Of a stretch of 64,000 nucleotides of DNA, positions 47,918-59,756 are shown piece by piece (position 1 is the stretch's first letter; each line of letters starts with the position of its first letter). The notes under the pieces were generated by a model. The model had not been told where the DNA came from. It made no database searches and worked only from the letters and a program-made list of their open reading frames with translations. The stretch lies in contig JADNRY010000065.1 of assembly GCA_015501585.1 (NCBI GenBank), forward strand, positions 62,001 through 126,000. Direction: 5' to 3'. This stretch comes from Rhodocollybia butyracea. Taxonomy: Eukaryota > Basidiomycota > Agaricomycetes > Agaricales > Omphalotaceae. The translations under genes and the position numbers were made by a program.

Positions 47918-50736
47918 ATGAACCCGGTTGGACGTGCTGTGGCTATTGACTTCGGCGAGGACGAATTCGAAGAGATAGGATATCCTGATACGTTGCCGAC
48001 GTATTCGTCTCATATGGACGATTCTGCTGCCGCCAGGCGCAGACTTGGGAAGGGAAGGCCGGAAGAAGAAGAAGAAAAAGTATGGCAAGAAGATGATGAT
48101 AACTTCAAAGCACCGGTAATACGCTCTGTCAGCGGCGGTCGACCCGCCCAACCAGTATTGCCTCCTCCGACAACTCTTCGCGAATTTCTTTCACAAAACA
48201 TGCCTTCTGTTCCGCCGCTGGTTTACACCCTTCTCGCTTGCTACACGCGCTTCCACAAGATAGGATTGTCGGGTATAGTGGTTTGGGATGAGGCTCATTT
48301 CGGAAAATTCGCTTCTCATTATCTCAAGAGAGAGTTTTACTTTGATGTCCATCCGCCGTTGGGCAAAATGCTGGTTGGCTTGGCTGGCTTGCTTTCGGGA
48401 TACAACGGCGGATTCGATTTCAAAAGCGGAGTAGATTACCCGCCAGAAGTGCCTTATGTTGCCATGCGAGTAATGCTCGCGACTTTTGGTGTTGGAATGG
48501 TCCCACTTGGATGGTTTACTGCCCTCGAGTTGGGTATGACCCAGTGGGCTGCCCATCTCGTCGCTCTCATGGTATTATTCGACGTTGGTTGGCTCTGCAT
48601 CTCTCGGTTTATCCTCCTTGATTCCATGCTCCTTTTCTTCACACTCTTCACTGTCTTTTGCCTTTCCAAATTCCATAATCAGCAGTCTCATCCGTTTGAC
48701 TTTGATTGGTGGACTTGGCTTGCCATGACGGGTATCTCAATCGGCCTGGTCACTAGCGTGAAGATGGTTGGTTTATTCGTCACCGCTCTCGTTGGTATCT
48801 ACACCTTGGAGGATCTATGGGATAAGTTTGGCGACCTTCGTCTTACTGTAAAGGAGCAAGCAAAACATTGGGCTGCCCGAGTCCTATGCCTGATAATCCT
48901 TCCCATCCTCGTCTTCATGGCCTGCTTCAAGATTCACTTCATGATTTTGAATCACAGTGGACCTGGAGACGCTCAGATGAGCAGTCTTTTCCAAGCCAAT
49001 CTGCGCGGGAATGACTTTCGTAGCAATCCGTTGGAAATCACCATCGGTTCCAAAGTTACTATCAAAAACATGGGCTGGGGGGTGGGCTGTTGCATTCTCA
49101 TATTCAGACCTACCCTACAGGTTCGAATCAACAACAAGTGACCTGCTACCACTACCGAGACGAGAATAATGAATTTTTCCTCTGGCCGTCATGGAACGAT
49201 AAGGATACCGTTTGGGAGAAGTACGGGTCGCATGACCCCAAGGATGAGGAACTCCGGTTCTTAAAGCACGGCGATGTCATCAGGCTCGTGCATGCACCAA
49301 CCACCAGAAATATACACTCCCATCCTATTCCTGCGCCTGTCACAAAGGCCAATTGGGAAGTGTCTGCGTATGGTAACGCAACGATTGGAGACATCCAAGA
49401 CCACTGGGTCGTAGAGGTACTCAGTGATGTTGTGAGAGGCGATGTCAATCGCTATCTGGATCCCAAATCACCGTCGGTGGATTCTCGAGCTCGTATTCAC
49501 GCTCTTACTACCCGGCTGCGCTTCCGCCACCAGTCTCTTGGTTGCTACCTTTCTGCCACTCGTACCAGTCTCCCTACATGGGGCTTCAAGCAAATCGAAG
49601 TGAGCTGTTTGAAAGAAGATGATGTAACGACTCCAACCGAAGGTACAATTTGGAATGTGGAAAGTCATTGGAATGACCGATGTGAGCTTCTCTTATTTGT
49701 GCTCTGTCCATAGTCTTACTCTATATATCATCTAGTGCCTCCGGCCGACCGTTCTCTTTCTCGCTCTCCCTTCCTCACAGACTTTATTCATTTAAATATC
49801 GCTATGATGGCTTCCAATAATGCTCTAGTGCCCGATCCAGACAAGGAAGACCTTCTCGCCAGTAAACCTTTGGATTGGCCTTTCTTGAATGTCGGGTTGA
49901 GGATGTGTGGGTGGGGCGATGGAAACGTGCGTTAATCTACAAACCTTTCTCTATCAATCTGAACTCTGTTAGGTTAAATACTATCTCATGGGCAACCCAG
50001 TCATCTGGTGGGGAGGCGCTGCTAGTCTCATCCTTGTTTCCTTCGTTGCCTTGGGTCTGGTCATTCGAAGGCAACGATACGGTGGCGGCAGGGGCACCCG
50101 CAAGCCTGCTCCTGGCGCCCATAACGGTGAATATACCAAGAACGTCTCAGGGATGATCAGCAGACCTGGTGATGGTCTCACTCCCCGCGAGTGGGCACAA
50201 TTCTGGCATGTTACTCGTATTGCTGGGGGCGGTTGGGCCTTGCATTTCCTACCTTTTTTGATTATGGGCCGTGTTACTTACATCCACCACTACGTAAGTC
50301 TGTCTTTTTCTTCTCCAGGCCTCCATTGATCTTTCGTCACGCCTAGCTGCCGACATTATACTTTGCTGTGCTCATGTTTGCGCACCTCCTAGATTACTTT
50401 GTCTTTCAAGCGCCTTCCACTCCTTCCTCCACAAGTTTATCAACTGTCCCAACATCCAACATATCTCTATCCGATGTAAACAGCATACCCAAAATAATCC
50501 GCACTTTCCGTGCACTTCCTCGAATGACTAGGATCAAGTTGTATGTATTCATCACCACAGCGTCTGCCATCGTTGGCACCTTCTGGTGGTTCCGTGCTGT
50601 CGCATGGGGCATTGAGGGCCCGGTGACAGAAACTTGGGGATTGGGCTGGCGCGAGGTAACCCTTTTTTTTTGCTTTAGTTTGGTTGACTCCTAACATGCT
50701 TTGTGTTTTTTTCAGAGTTGGAACATATACCACTAG
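47918..50736 (+). CDS. dolichyl-phosphate-mannose protein mannosyltransferase, PMT2 type
   Basis: ER-membrane enzyme that O-mannosylates secretory proteins on Ser/Thr using Dol-P-Man. A polar N-terminus precedes the PMT domain with the luminal loop-1 motif [20 protein letters not shown] with VHPPLGK (the catalytic Asp-Glu pair). Multiple helices follow, then three MIR repeats ([60 protein letters not shown]). The C-terminal membrane block has [40 protein letters not shown] and an end RESWNIYH. The GGGLLHSH and [10 protein letters not shown] strings fit the PMT2 subfamily. At the G6 run 49077-49082 the frame is one base short between KNMGWG and GGLLHSH, with no intron to explain it. Other joins are normal GT-AG introns. 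Confidence 0.88.
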
Positions 50737-51156
50737 GTGTACGATGCGCTGTGCCCTGGAAAAATCTCCGACATGCGGTTCTGGGAACGTCTTGGAACAG
50801 TACATACGCGATTTGCTTCTAATTTCTGATTTTATTATTGAAGCCTCATTAAAGAAGTCGAGCAGCCCGGACATAAATTTCGAATATATATATATATTGT
50901 ATCTTTGGGCTAATATTATTGCCGAACCTTTAGGTTTGGCTCCTTACGATAAAGTTGAAGGTATTTCCAAACTATTCCCACGACTACCATATTGGGACGA
51001 GATATTTCCTTATTTGTGCAAACAACTGTGGTACTGACACGTATGCTGGTGATCACGTGAGGTACACGTCAACTGACAACGTCGTCGACGACTTTTCTTT
51101 CACTCTTCGACTCTCCTTTGTGTTCATCTTTCCATCCACACTTTTTTTAAAAAAAA
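50737..51156. other. region between PMT2 and Helitron gene
   Basis: Should contain the Helitron 5' end (expected 5'-TC after an A), but I could not fix it. A (TA)n tract lies at about 50884-50898. A TCACGTGA palindrome sits at 51052-51059, after an A, one possible 5'-TC start (weak). Confidence 0.4.
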
Positions 51157-54100
51157 ATGTACAACTCCTGGCAACTATCTCCATCTGCTTCCACTTCTCT
51201 GTCCTCTCATAGCTCAACAACTCTGGTAAGGTCCTGCCGGATGTATCTCATGTCACCTACCAACATATCCTGTCTTCTAGCCTCAAACAGCAGTTCCAAA
51301 TCGTGGTAATCTGTTATCTTTGGAGGAGCTATCGGTTTTCTCTGTGCGTAGCAAATGTTTTTTTAAATTTTTCTGCTTTTCTGATGGATCTTTTGCTAGG
51401 ACTCTTCTTTCGTGTATGAAAATGGCTTTGAAACCGCTAGCGCTAATGATAATGATAACGATAATGATAACGATAACGATAACGATAATGATAACGATAA
51501 TGAGAACAGCATTCAACACGATCTGAACCTGCTCACTTCCACAACATCTACACCAACTCCGAATACTACTATTTCATTTACATATCTTCGTTCCGACTTC
51601 GTTTACATTCCTGTGGAACTTAAGCCACTTGTAGTCAAGTATCTTATTCAATCCAAGTCCTTCAGTACCAATGACCTTCGAAAGCTTGCTACTTTACATG
51701 TTGCTCTTTCATCCCGTCACCCTGACAATAAGTACAAGACCACTGCCGAGCTGCGCAGTGACTTCTCTGTGCATTCTTGCACAAATGTATGCTTAATCCG
51801 CCGTGCCCATGCTCTTCAGGCCTCTGTAGAGTATGATGATATCTCTGACCATGATTTTATTACTTCAGCTAAATCTTTGAACCTTCGTAACTATGAATCT
51901 CCGCATTCTACTGCCCAAAAGCGTAAACAAATACAGTTGGATACTTCACGCAAGAAGAAAAACATGACTGTTAACCAAGGTTCTATTCCTCCTCCCCTGC
52001 ATATTGATTGTCTCCAGGATGATACGGAATGGCTCAACATCCTCACATGGGATGAGAAGGTTAACATTCTCAAAGAAGCTCATGATGCTGGTAGTAACGA
52101 GTCTGTTCATCGTTATGATTGTTCATTCTGTGGAAGATATGAGCCAAGTAGTACTTGCTTTTTGATTCCTTGCGCCGAGCTTGATATATCATTGTTGGAG
52201 ACAGCAACTCAAGAGATTCGTCAAAAATTAAATCAACCTCAGATTCAATGCTTTTGCCCAGAGACGATCGAAAATGATTGTTATCGCTTATGTTTTTATT
52301 GCAAAAAAGAAGTTAAATACACAAGAGGCGATGATGGCCAACGAAAACACCGTTCATTTCACGGTATTCCTGTTCGCAGTTATGCTAATGGTACTTGGAC
52401 TGGTTCACTTCCATCTGCCTTACAAGGTTTGACATTTCTTGAAGAGCAGTGCATTGCGCGCGCACGAACTACAAAATGTATGTTTAAGCTTGAACTTGGG
52501 CCTACAGGCCAGTTTGCTTCACGTGGAAATGTATGTATATTCCCTCAAGATCCTAGTCCTCTCGGTACATGTCTGCCTCCACCATTGTCTCAGCTCCATG
52601 ATGAAGTTTGTGTTATTTTCATTGGGTCCCCAGATATTGAAGTAACAATTGAAATGCTATCACGGTCTCCATTACTTGTCCGCCGTTCTCGAATCATTGA
52701 AGCTCTTAAATGGCTAATCCAACATAATTCATTATACTCTGACCTCAACATTGACTTGGTTGAGGAGGCTGCTGCTCATTACCCTGAAGCTGGTATTCCA
52801 ATCCCTATTCAGTCCATTATACATGTCAATACCAATTCTGAGGGTGCTTCATATACTCAACAGGCTAATTCTGAACAGTTCAACCAGAATGTATCTCCAC
52901 TGGGTATGCCCTCTTCTACAGTTATTGATGCGGATCATGCAGATTCTACTTACAAGATGCGTAAGCTTAATGCTCTGCAGAGACTTAAAGCTGGTCAAAC
53001 CTCATTTATCAAATATCCTTCAGGTTCTACTCCCTTGCCCACAAGGCACAGTCCTGATACATATGGCCATCTCTGGCCCACACTTTTTCCATATGGGGTC
53101 GGAATGATGGAAAATGACGATATACATTCTAATGATTCTATAGGTTTCAAGGAACTTCCTATGAGGACTCATGTTTCTCACCTACTGCAAAGTGGCCCAA
53201 ATCGTCGGTTCCAGACTCATTTGTCTTTCATGTTTGTTGTTAACAATATTCTACAACGTCGTGATACCTCTTACAATGCACGCTTAGCTGTAAAAAAATC
53301 TTGGTTTCCATGCGTGGATGCTCTTCTAAATAAAATTACTGATTCAACCATTGAATCTTTCACTGACAAACTCAAAAGAAATCCATTTGCTCGTGCAGAG
53401 ACTGAAGGGGAGCAAGCTGCCACAAAGCTTATTCAGCATGTCAACTACATTGCAGAAGATGTACCTGGCTCAATGGCTGAAATTCAACACATGCGTGAAG
53501 AATTATATTCAATTGTACACACTGATGCTCTGCCACACATATTCTTGACCTTAAATCCAACAGATACCAATAATCCTATTACTCAAGTTAAAGCTGGCCG
53601 AGAAATTGACTTGGATAAGTTCTTTCATGACTTGAAGCCTGGTGCTGAAAACTTGGAAAGGTCTTCTTTTGTGGCACAAAATCCAGTGGCTGCTGCCGAA
53701 TTTTTTCATCACTCTGTTAGGACTCTTCTTCACATTCTTCTTGGAACTAAACGTAAAAATGGAAAGGGAATCTTTGGTGAAATTTCTGTATATTATGGTG
53801 TTGTTGAAGCTCAAGGTAGAGGTACACTCCATATACATCTGCTTGTATGGCTCCAGAAGGGTATGAATCCAATGGAGATCAAACAAAGATGCAAATCTAG
53901 TCCCAATTTTGTGGAAAAGTTAACTGCTTGGTATGATGATGTATTTTCACAAAATATCCCTGAGGATACACATCAATATATTCGAGAACAAGGTATGTAT
54001 ATCCGTCAACCTGTTATGAGCCGCTCCCAAGATCCAACAGAGCCCACTTTCCAGGAAAGTTTTGCTCAAGACCTACGGGATGTCCTTGAAAGTAGTGCCA

Positions 54101-57100
54101 TGATTCATGAACATGGTGACACTTGCTATAAGCATCTGCCAAAAAATATCAGATCTCTCCGTGATGATAATAAAGATTGCCGTTTTCAGCTTCCACGTGA
54201 GATGTCAGAGAAAACACATTTTGATGAGGATGATGCCCTTGTTCTCAAATGTAACAATGGTTTTGTGAATGGACATAACCCTCTCATTACAATATCTCAG
54301 CGATGTAACAGTGATGCTAAACCCATTGGATCAGGTACTGTGGCAATGGCAATGTTCCAATATGTAGGCAACTACACAGTGAAATTCACACTAGATACAG
54401 CATTAGTTTTCTCGGCATTATGTGCTTCCATCAAGATACTTGCAGAAAATCCCCCAATGGACATTGATGGTGTGATTGATACTGGAGAAAGAAGCCGACA
54501 ACTACTTCTCAAGACTGCCAATAAGCTAATTGCAAAACGTGAGTTATCCAGTCAGCAAGTGGCAACTGCACTTCTAGGGGAGCCTTCGCATTACACTAAT
54601 CGTGCATTCCCAAGATTTTACTGGTCGGGTATGCTTCGTGAAATTGCACGAGATATCTTTGATGATAACTATACATCCATTGATGAAAACATTACTGATG
54701 TTAATGTCTGTGAAGGACTGTCGGAACAACAGCAGCTTAGCCCCGATGAAGACGACTCTTTAATCTTCTTAATGGATCCTAAAGTCAGTAATGATAAAAA
54801 TCAGCATTCTTCAACAGGAAATTCTCTATTCAATGATTTTTTCTTCCGACCACCAGAATTATTGATGTGGTGCACTTGGGATATAATGTGTAATTTTGCC
54901 AAAGATAAACTTCCTCGAACTGAAACTCAAATAAAGACTTACTTACAGTTTCAACCTGGCCATCCACAATATGCAACCCACTGTTTAAAGCAAGTTACTG
55001 TGACTGAAAACCCCCGCATCCCAGTTCTTGTTGGTTACTCAATTCCCCGCAATGATAAAGAAGAGGACCAAAGTAAGTATGCAGTAGCCATGCTTACTTT
55101 GTTCAAGCCTTGGTCTGATGACCGTGCTTCACCACTGAAAGCTCCAAACCAACTTTGGGACACTGCTTTTAGCAGCTGGAAATCCTCTACATCTGGAAAC
55201 ACTCATATTAAAATCATGGAAAATATGCAGCTTCAGTATGAGAGTAAAGATGCAAAGTTTGATTATGCTGCAATTAGAAGAAAAAGACTAGCTGAACTAT
55301 GTCGTGTCTTACCAGGTTCTACTAATGCCTTTGACGATGCCTCTGACATATATGATCCTGAATGGGAGAGTGCAATGGACACAGAAGTTGATTATAATTC
55401 ACTTGATAATGAAGTAATAGATGAGCTGCCTGGTGACGTAGCTTCCATTGTTGAAAATACAAGCTCACAGGGTTTTTATAATGTTACTCAAGTGTCCATA
55501 CTACCAAATGATCTTAATTCATCAAGTCTTGCATCTTTTCAAGATAAAGAGGCAGCAATGGCTTCCCGAATTTCTATTGCTAAGCAAAAAGAAGACATAA
55601 TAAATAGCCGCTTGAAGGCAGCTGCTCAGAAGAACATCACTCAACATCATCGTGAACCCTCTCTACATGTTCCACTGCCATTTTCATCAAATATCAATAG
55701 TGAAATTGAACGAGCAAAGGCACTGTACTTAAAGCTTCATCCAAGTGATTCCAACTCTGAAGAACATTGGGACTCTTTGAAACCATACCAGAAGCTTGCC
55801 ATGGCACTAGTAAAAATACATAGTCTCAATGAGCGTCAAATTTTGGCTTTCTTGCTTCTTGCCGATGCAGTGGGTAAACAGATTGACAGTGATTCCCAGC
55901 TTCCACCATTACGCCTTCTTGTAACAGGGCCGGGTGGTACAGGAAAATCACGAATCTTTGAAGCTTGGACAGAGTTTCATCAGGAGCTAAATTGCACAGA
56001 AGAATTTCGTTTAACGGCTCCAACTGGTGTTGTTGCAAGTGACATTGGCGGCTGTACAATACATGCAGAAGCTGCTCTGCGTGTTAAAAGGGCAAACATG
56101 AAAGCTGATACTAATTCTGGACAGAAGGTCCGGAATGATCTAGAGCGGCGTTTTGGTCCAGTAAGAACGTTAGTGGTAGATGAGATATATTTTATGGATC
56201 CAAGTGACATGAGCTTGCTGTCGGAGTATTGCTCTATAGCGAAAGGTATTACAGAACACCCTTTTGGGAGACTCAATATTGTTACCTGTGGTGATCCAGC
56301 TCAGCTCCCGCCTCCTGGCGCATCACCGTTATTTGATCGTGAACTTGTTCGTTGTTATAATTCTAATAATTTAAATGCACTAAATCAAACGACTCAGTAT
56401 AAAGTTAGAGGGATCCAAGCTTGGCATCAAATAAATCATGTGGTTGTTCTTACAGAGATAATGCGTCAGAAGGGGGATAATATTCTTATTGACTTGCTTA
56501 GTCGCCTCCGAACAGGTACTTGTACAAGGCAAGACAAGCAGTTGCTGGATTTTTATGTTCTGTCCAACCCAAATTGCTCGGAAGAAACTAAGTCACTAAT
56601 AGATATTAGAAGATGGATCACCAACCCCGATAATGCTTGCCCACTCATAACCTATACAAATGCTGCTCGGGATGCACATAACTTTAAATGTGCAAAGGCT
56701 TTTGCAGATGCAAGTGGTCAACCCTTCCAATTCTTTCACTCCACAGACATACGGGGGCGTGGTAAAAATCAACGCGAACTGAAGGGGGTGGCTGCTGAAG
56801 CTGCGTGGAGAGTCCCTGTAAAACAAGCCCAAGATTTAGCAGGTAAACTTCCACTCATACAGGGTATGCCAGTCTTTTGTACAGAAAATATTGCAACTGA
56901 GCTTGGTTTATCCAAAGGTTCACTTGGAACTTTAGTTTCTGTGAAATATGAAGAGCGCCAACCCAACCAGAAATATGCAGTGTCCGCAACAGTAGATTTT
57001 CCAGGTTTCAAAGGGACACCTAGTGATGCAGAGCATCCTCATCGAGTTCTTTTGTCTCTAGCCTCCCAATCATTTAAATTCCGTCTTCCCAACTCTGAGA

Positions 57101-57435
57101 GAATCTATTCAGCAACACGTCACCAGTTACCTTTGATTCCAGCATTTGCATTCACATCACATAACTCACAGGGGCGCTCTCTTAATGTTGTATGTATAGA
57201 TCTGGCAAGCTGTCGTTCAATCCAAAGTGCCTATGTCATGCTATCACGAGTACGTTCTTTGAAAGGATTGTGCATTTTGAGGCCATTTAACTTGAATAAA
57301 ATCAAGAACCATATATCCCAGGAGCTAAGGCAAGAGTTGGACAGAACAGAGGCCCTTGCATTGACGACAAATAATTATGCAAAACAAAGTTTATCATGGT
57401 ATTATGAAAACCCTGCACAGCGCTCCAACCTGTAG
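51157..57435 (+). mobile_element. Helitron Rep-helicase gene (rolling-circle transposon)
   Basis: Codes the enzyme of an autonomous Helitron, which moves by rolling-circle replication. Two small 5' exons (51157-51225, MYNSWQLSPSASTSLSSHSS; 51281-51343) join by introns with GTAAGG and GTGCGT donors to one exon running 51400-57435 with no stop, giving about 2,040 residues. An N-terminal cysteine cluster comes first. The HUH endonuclease follows with GTLHIHLLVWL (His at 53830 and 53836) and two catalytic tyrosines in FQYVGNYTVKF (Tyr at 54361 and 54373). A PIF1-type helicase completes it: LLVTGPGGTGKSRIFEAW (Walker A), LVVDEIYFMDP (Walker B), VTCGDPAQLPPPG, HNSQGRSLNVVCI and YVMLSRVRSLKGL. No OTU or endonuclease add-on domain is seen. 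Base use is more AT-rich than in the neighbours. Intact motifs suggest recent activity. Confidence 0.92.
51445..51504. repeat. hexanucleotide microsatellite in the Helitron gene
   Basis: Ten AAYGAY-type units coding an Asn-Asp dipeptide run near the N-terminus of the Rep-helicase. Likely variable in length between copies without breaking the frame. Confidence 0.85.
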
Positions 57436-58365
57436 CATGAAGACGTGTCCAGCACAGATAAAATACAACACCTACAGTGGCTTAACGAACGGAAAGTCCT
57501 GACTGTAAGCATGCTTCACGACCACGTGCTCATAACGTGACTTCTATCTTGTCTTGACTCATTGTTTTAGTGTTGGCAGCCACTGCTTCAGTGTGTTCAG
57601 ATAATCTGCCGCACACCCGGCCTGCAACGTGTAACAGGTCTGAGGGTACAGGTACTCCCGCCGGCTTGTGGAGTATCCTGTGCAGTTGTAAGACGTGTAC
57701 ACAGACTCGAGTAGCAGTTTCCTTGAGATTGTCATGCTCTTCCACCAAAATTGCGTGATATCTTGGAATAAAATTGCACATTATGACACCACTGTAACAA
57801 CTAAAACTTAGCAGCGGCAGCCGCTCCATTAATGGAAATACAGCAGTGCTACCAGGCGCCAACTATGTAGGGAAGGAAAACCGGTGCAGTGCCATTGAGG
57901 AGCAGCTGGCACACGCGCGCAAGGCACATTGCGCCATATGCATGCAACTCACTCTGCTGTGGCGGGCTTAAGTGATTCACCCCAGCACATAGAGCCAACT
58001 GCGTACACAAGTACTGTATAGTGACGTGCAAATCTACATACCAAGAAAAATAGAGATCACTGAATACAGCTCACTGCAAACTAAAAGTGCCAGCCTGCTT
58101 CAACCCAAGTCCAAGCGGACCATTAACGGCAACTGGAAACATCGGCCACCGACTATCTATGGAAATACAACACAGTACGCGCCAAGCCGCTGCTCCATTG
58201 CAACCATTAATGGAAATACAGCAGTTTGGGCACTGACTATCCTTGTTTTGCTCCACAGCCTTATTGCGCCATGTCGATTTCACGAATCGAAACACAGCCA
58301 TAATTTGCTTTAAAAACCCCAGCTTGAACACAGTTTTTTTTGTGATCCACTCATCTTTCTGCTCG
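57436..58365. repeat. Helitron 3' flank with short direct repeats and hairpins
   Basis: About 930 bp after the helicase stop. A 22-bp direct repeat (CCATTAATGGAAATACAGCA plus GT) occurs at 57826-57847 and 58204-58225, and a diverged copy (ATGGAAATACAACACAGT) near 58159-58176. The first copy is preceded by a perfect hairpin AGCGGC-A-GCCGCT (57811-57823). These could be subterminal modules of the Helitron. A convincing CTRR end with an adjacent hairpin followed by T was not found here, so the 3' boundary is open. The unknown gene at 58366 starts directly after. Confidence 0.5.
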
Positions 58366-59756
58366 ATGTCTGACACTGCATCAGACTCAGATTACACTGT
58401 CCCCCTTGATCAGGCTGACGGAAGGATAAAATCCTTGTCGCAGGATGATTACACAAAAATAGTCAATGCCGCTACATCTATCAGCACTCAAGCTAGTGGA
58501 GAGATTGACGGTAATGCACCTTCTCTCATTAGTCGCTGTAACGTGGAGATTGGTCCGGATGGTTCCTTTGGAATGTTCACCTCTACAGGGTAAGCTCGAT
58601 CTCAATGCAAGTAATTCTCAACTAATAATGTTTACCAAAGCATCTCAAACCGAATTGAGATTGCATTCTCCGTTCAGCCTCGGTCATATGGCGCGTACAA
58701 AAATGGACCGGATGGCAATGCTGTTCTCCCTCGCTATTTAGATGCAGCTCAGTGCCCTTCTGGCATCACGATTGCAACAAGAGAAGCAGGCCAGTTGATA
58801 AAAGAGGCCACGCTTAACGGAAAACAATGGGACTGTTTGACGTATGTCTCTATCACAGTTCTCGATCATTTTCTCATCTCTATTCCAATAGCTGGCGAAA
58901 CAACTACGAGAAGAACAAGGAAAGAACCTGGGAGTGGTCGGTATCTGGAACACCCGCCTCTGTAGCAAGTTGGACTTGGGCGACGTCTGTTTTCAAAGCT
59001 ATTGAGGCAAAATTCAAGGTACACAGATTTCTTTACTTTGCCAGGTGGTGTCGATTGAACTCAAATTTTTGTTAGGCTGCAGCCGTTGACTTCAGATTGG
59101 GCTTTACACCTAACCCAAACGGGCCCGATGGTCAGATGTTCATCTTTGCGCGTCGCTCTGTTCTGGTAGAGAATGCAGCACCTCTTGATGTGCGTTCCAT
59201 CTCAAACTCTCAAGCATAAATCCTTACAGTCTTGTAGGAAGGTCGTGGCAGCGAGTATCTTGATCCCTTTGATATCTTGCGCGCAATTGGACCTGAGAGG
59301 GACTTCAAGTTCAATAGGATCCCTGAAGTTCTGGTTATTGATCATGACCAGAAAGTCGAGTTTCCAATGTCGTTTCACGATCTACATCTTCTTGGCAACA
59401 ACGTCGCACTTCAGCTTTTTGTCACGCCTCGGGTACGTTGCATCCACTTTCATATGAAACAACTTTCATGACTTCATCAACTGACACAGGCGTTCAAACA
59501 TTTGGGCAAACTGAGCTGGGACTTCCGCCTCATTTGTATCAAGGTACTTGCCAAGGTATAACCTTATTCATATAGAAACTTGCAAGAGGCAGATGCTAAT
59601 GGTAACCTTCAGAAACAAGCTGCCATTGCAGTCAGTCCTTCGAAGTCAGTAAGGAAGCGAAAGGGTATCTTCCTTGACGATATCACCTCTGACTCTGCGG
59701 GTTCACCGTCGAAGAAGCAAGGAACTGCAGCATCGAGTTCGTCTTCTCAGGTCTAG
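58366..59756 (+). CDS. hypothetical spliced gene beside the Helitron
   Basis: No family recognised. The start MSDTASDSDYTVPLDQADGR leads through exons IVNAATSISTQASGEIDGNA, CNVEIGPDGSFGMFTSTG, ISNRIEIAFSVQPRSYGAYK, GNAVLPRYLDAAQCPSGITI, ERTWEWSVSGTPASVASWTW, VDFRLGFTPNPNGPDGQMFI, LRAIGPERDFKFNRIPEVLV, FPMSFHDLHLLGNNVALQLF and a basic Ser-rich tail (SVRKRKGIFLDD, SPSKKQGTAASSS). All joins are GT-AG with good donors (GTAAGC, GTATGT). The N-terminal part looks beta-rich and the C-terminus carries a likely nuclear signal. It lies within a kilobase of the Helitron stop and could be host DNA or a passenger. No signal peptide or membrane helix. Confidence 0.55.

Noticed and set aside
51052..51059. 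TCACGTGA as the definite Helitron 5' end
   Set aside because: Follows an A and begins TC, but no copy alignment supports it and many TC words are nearby.
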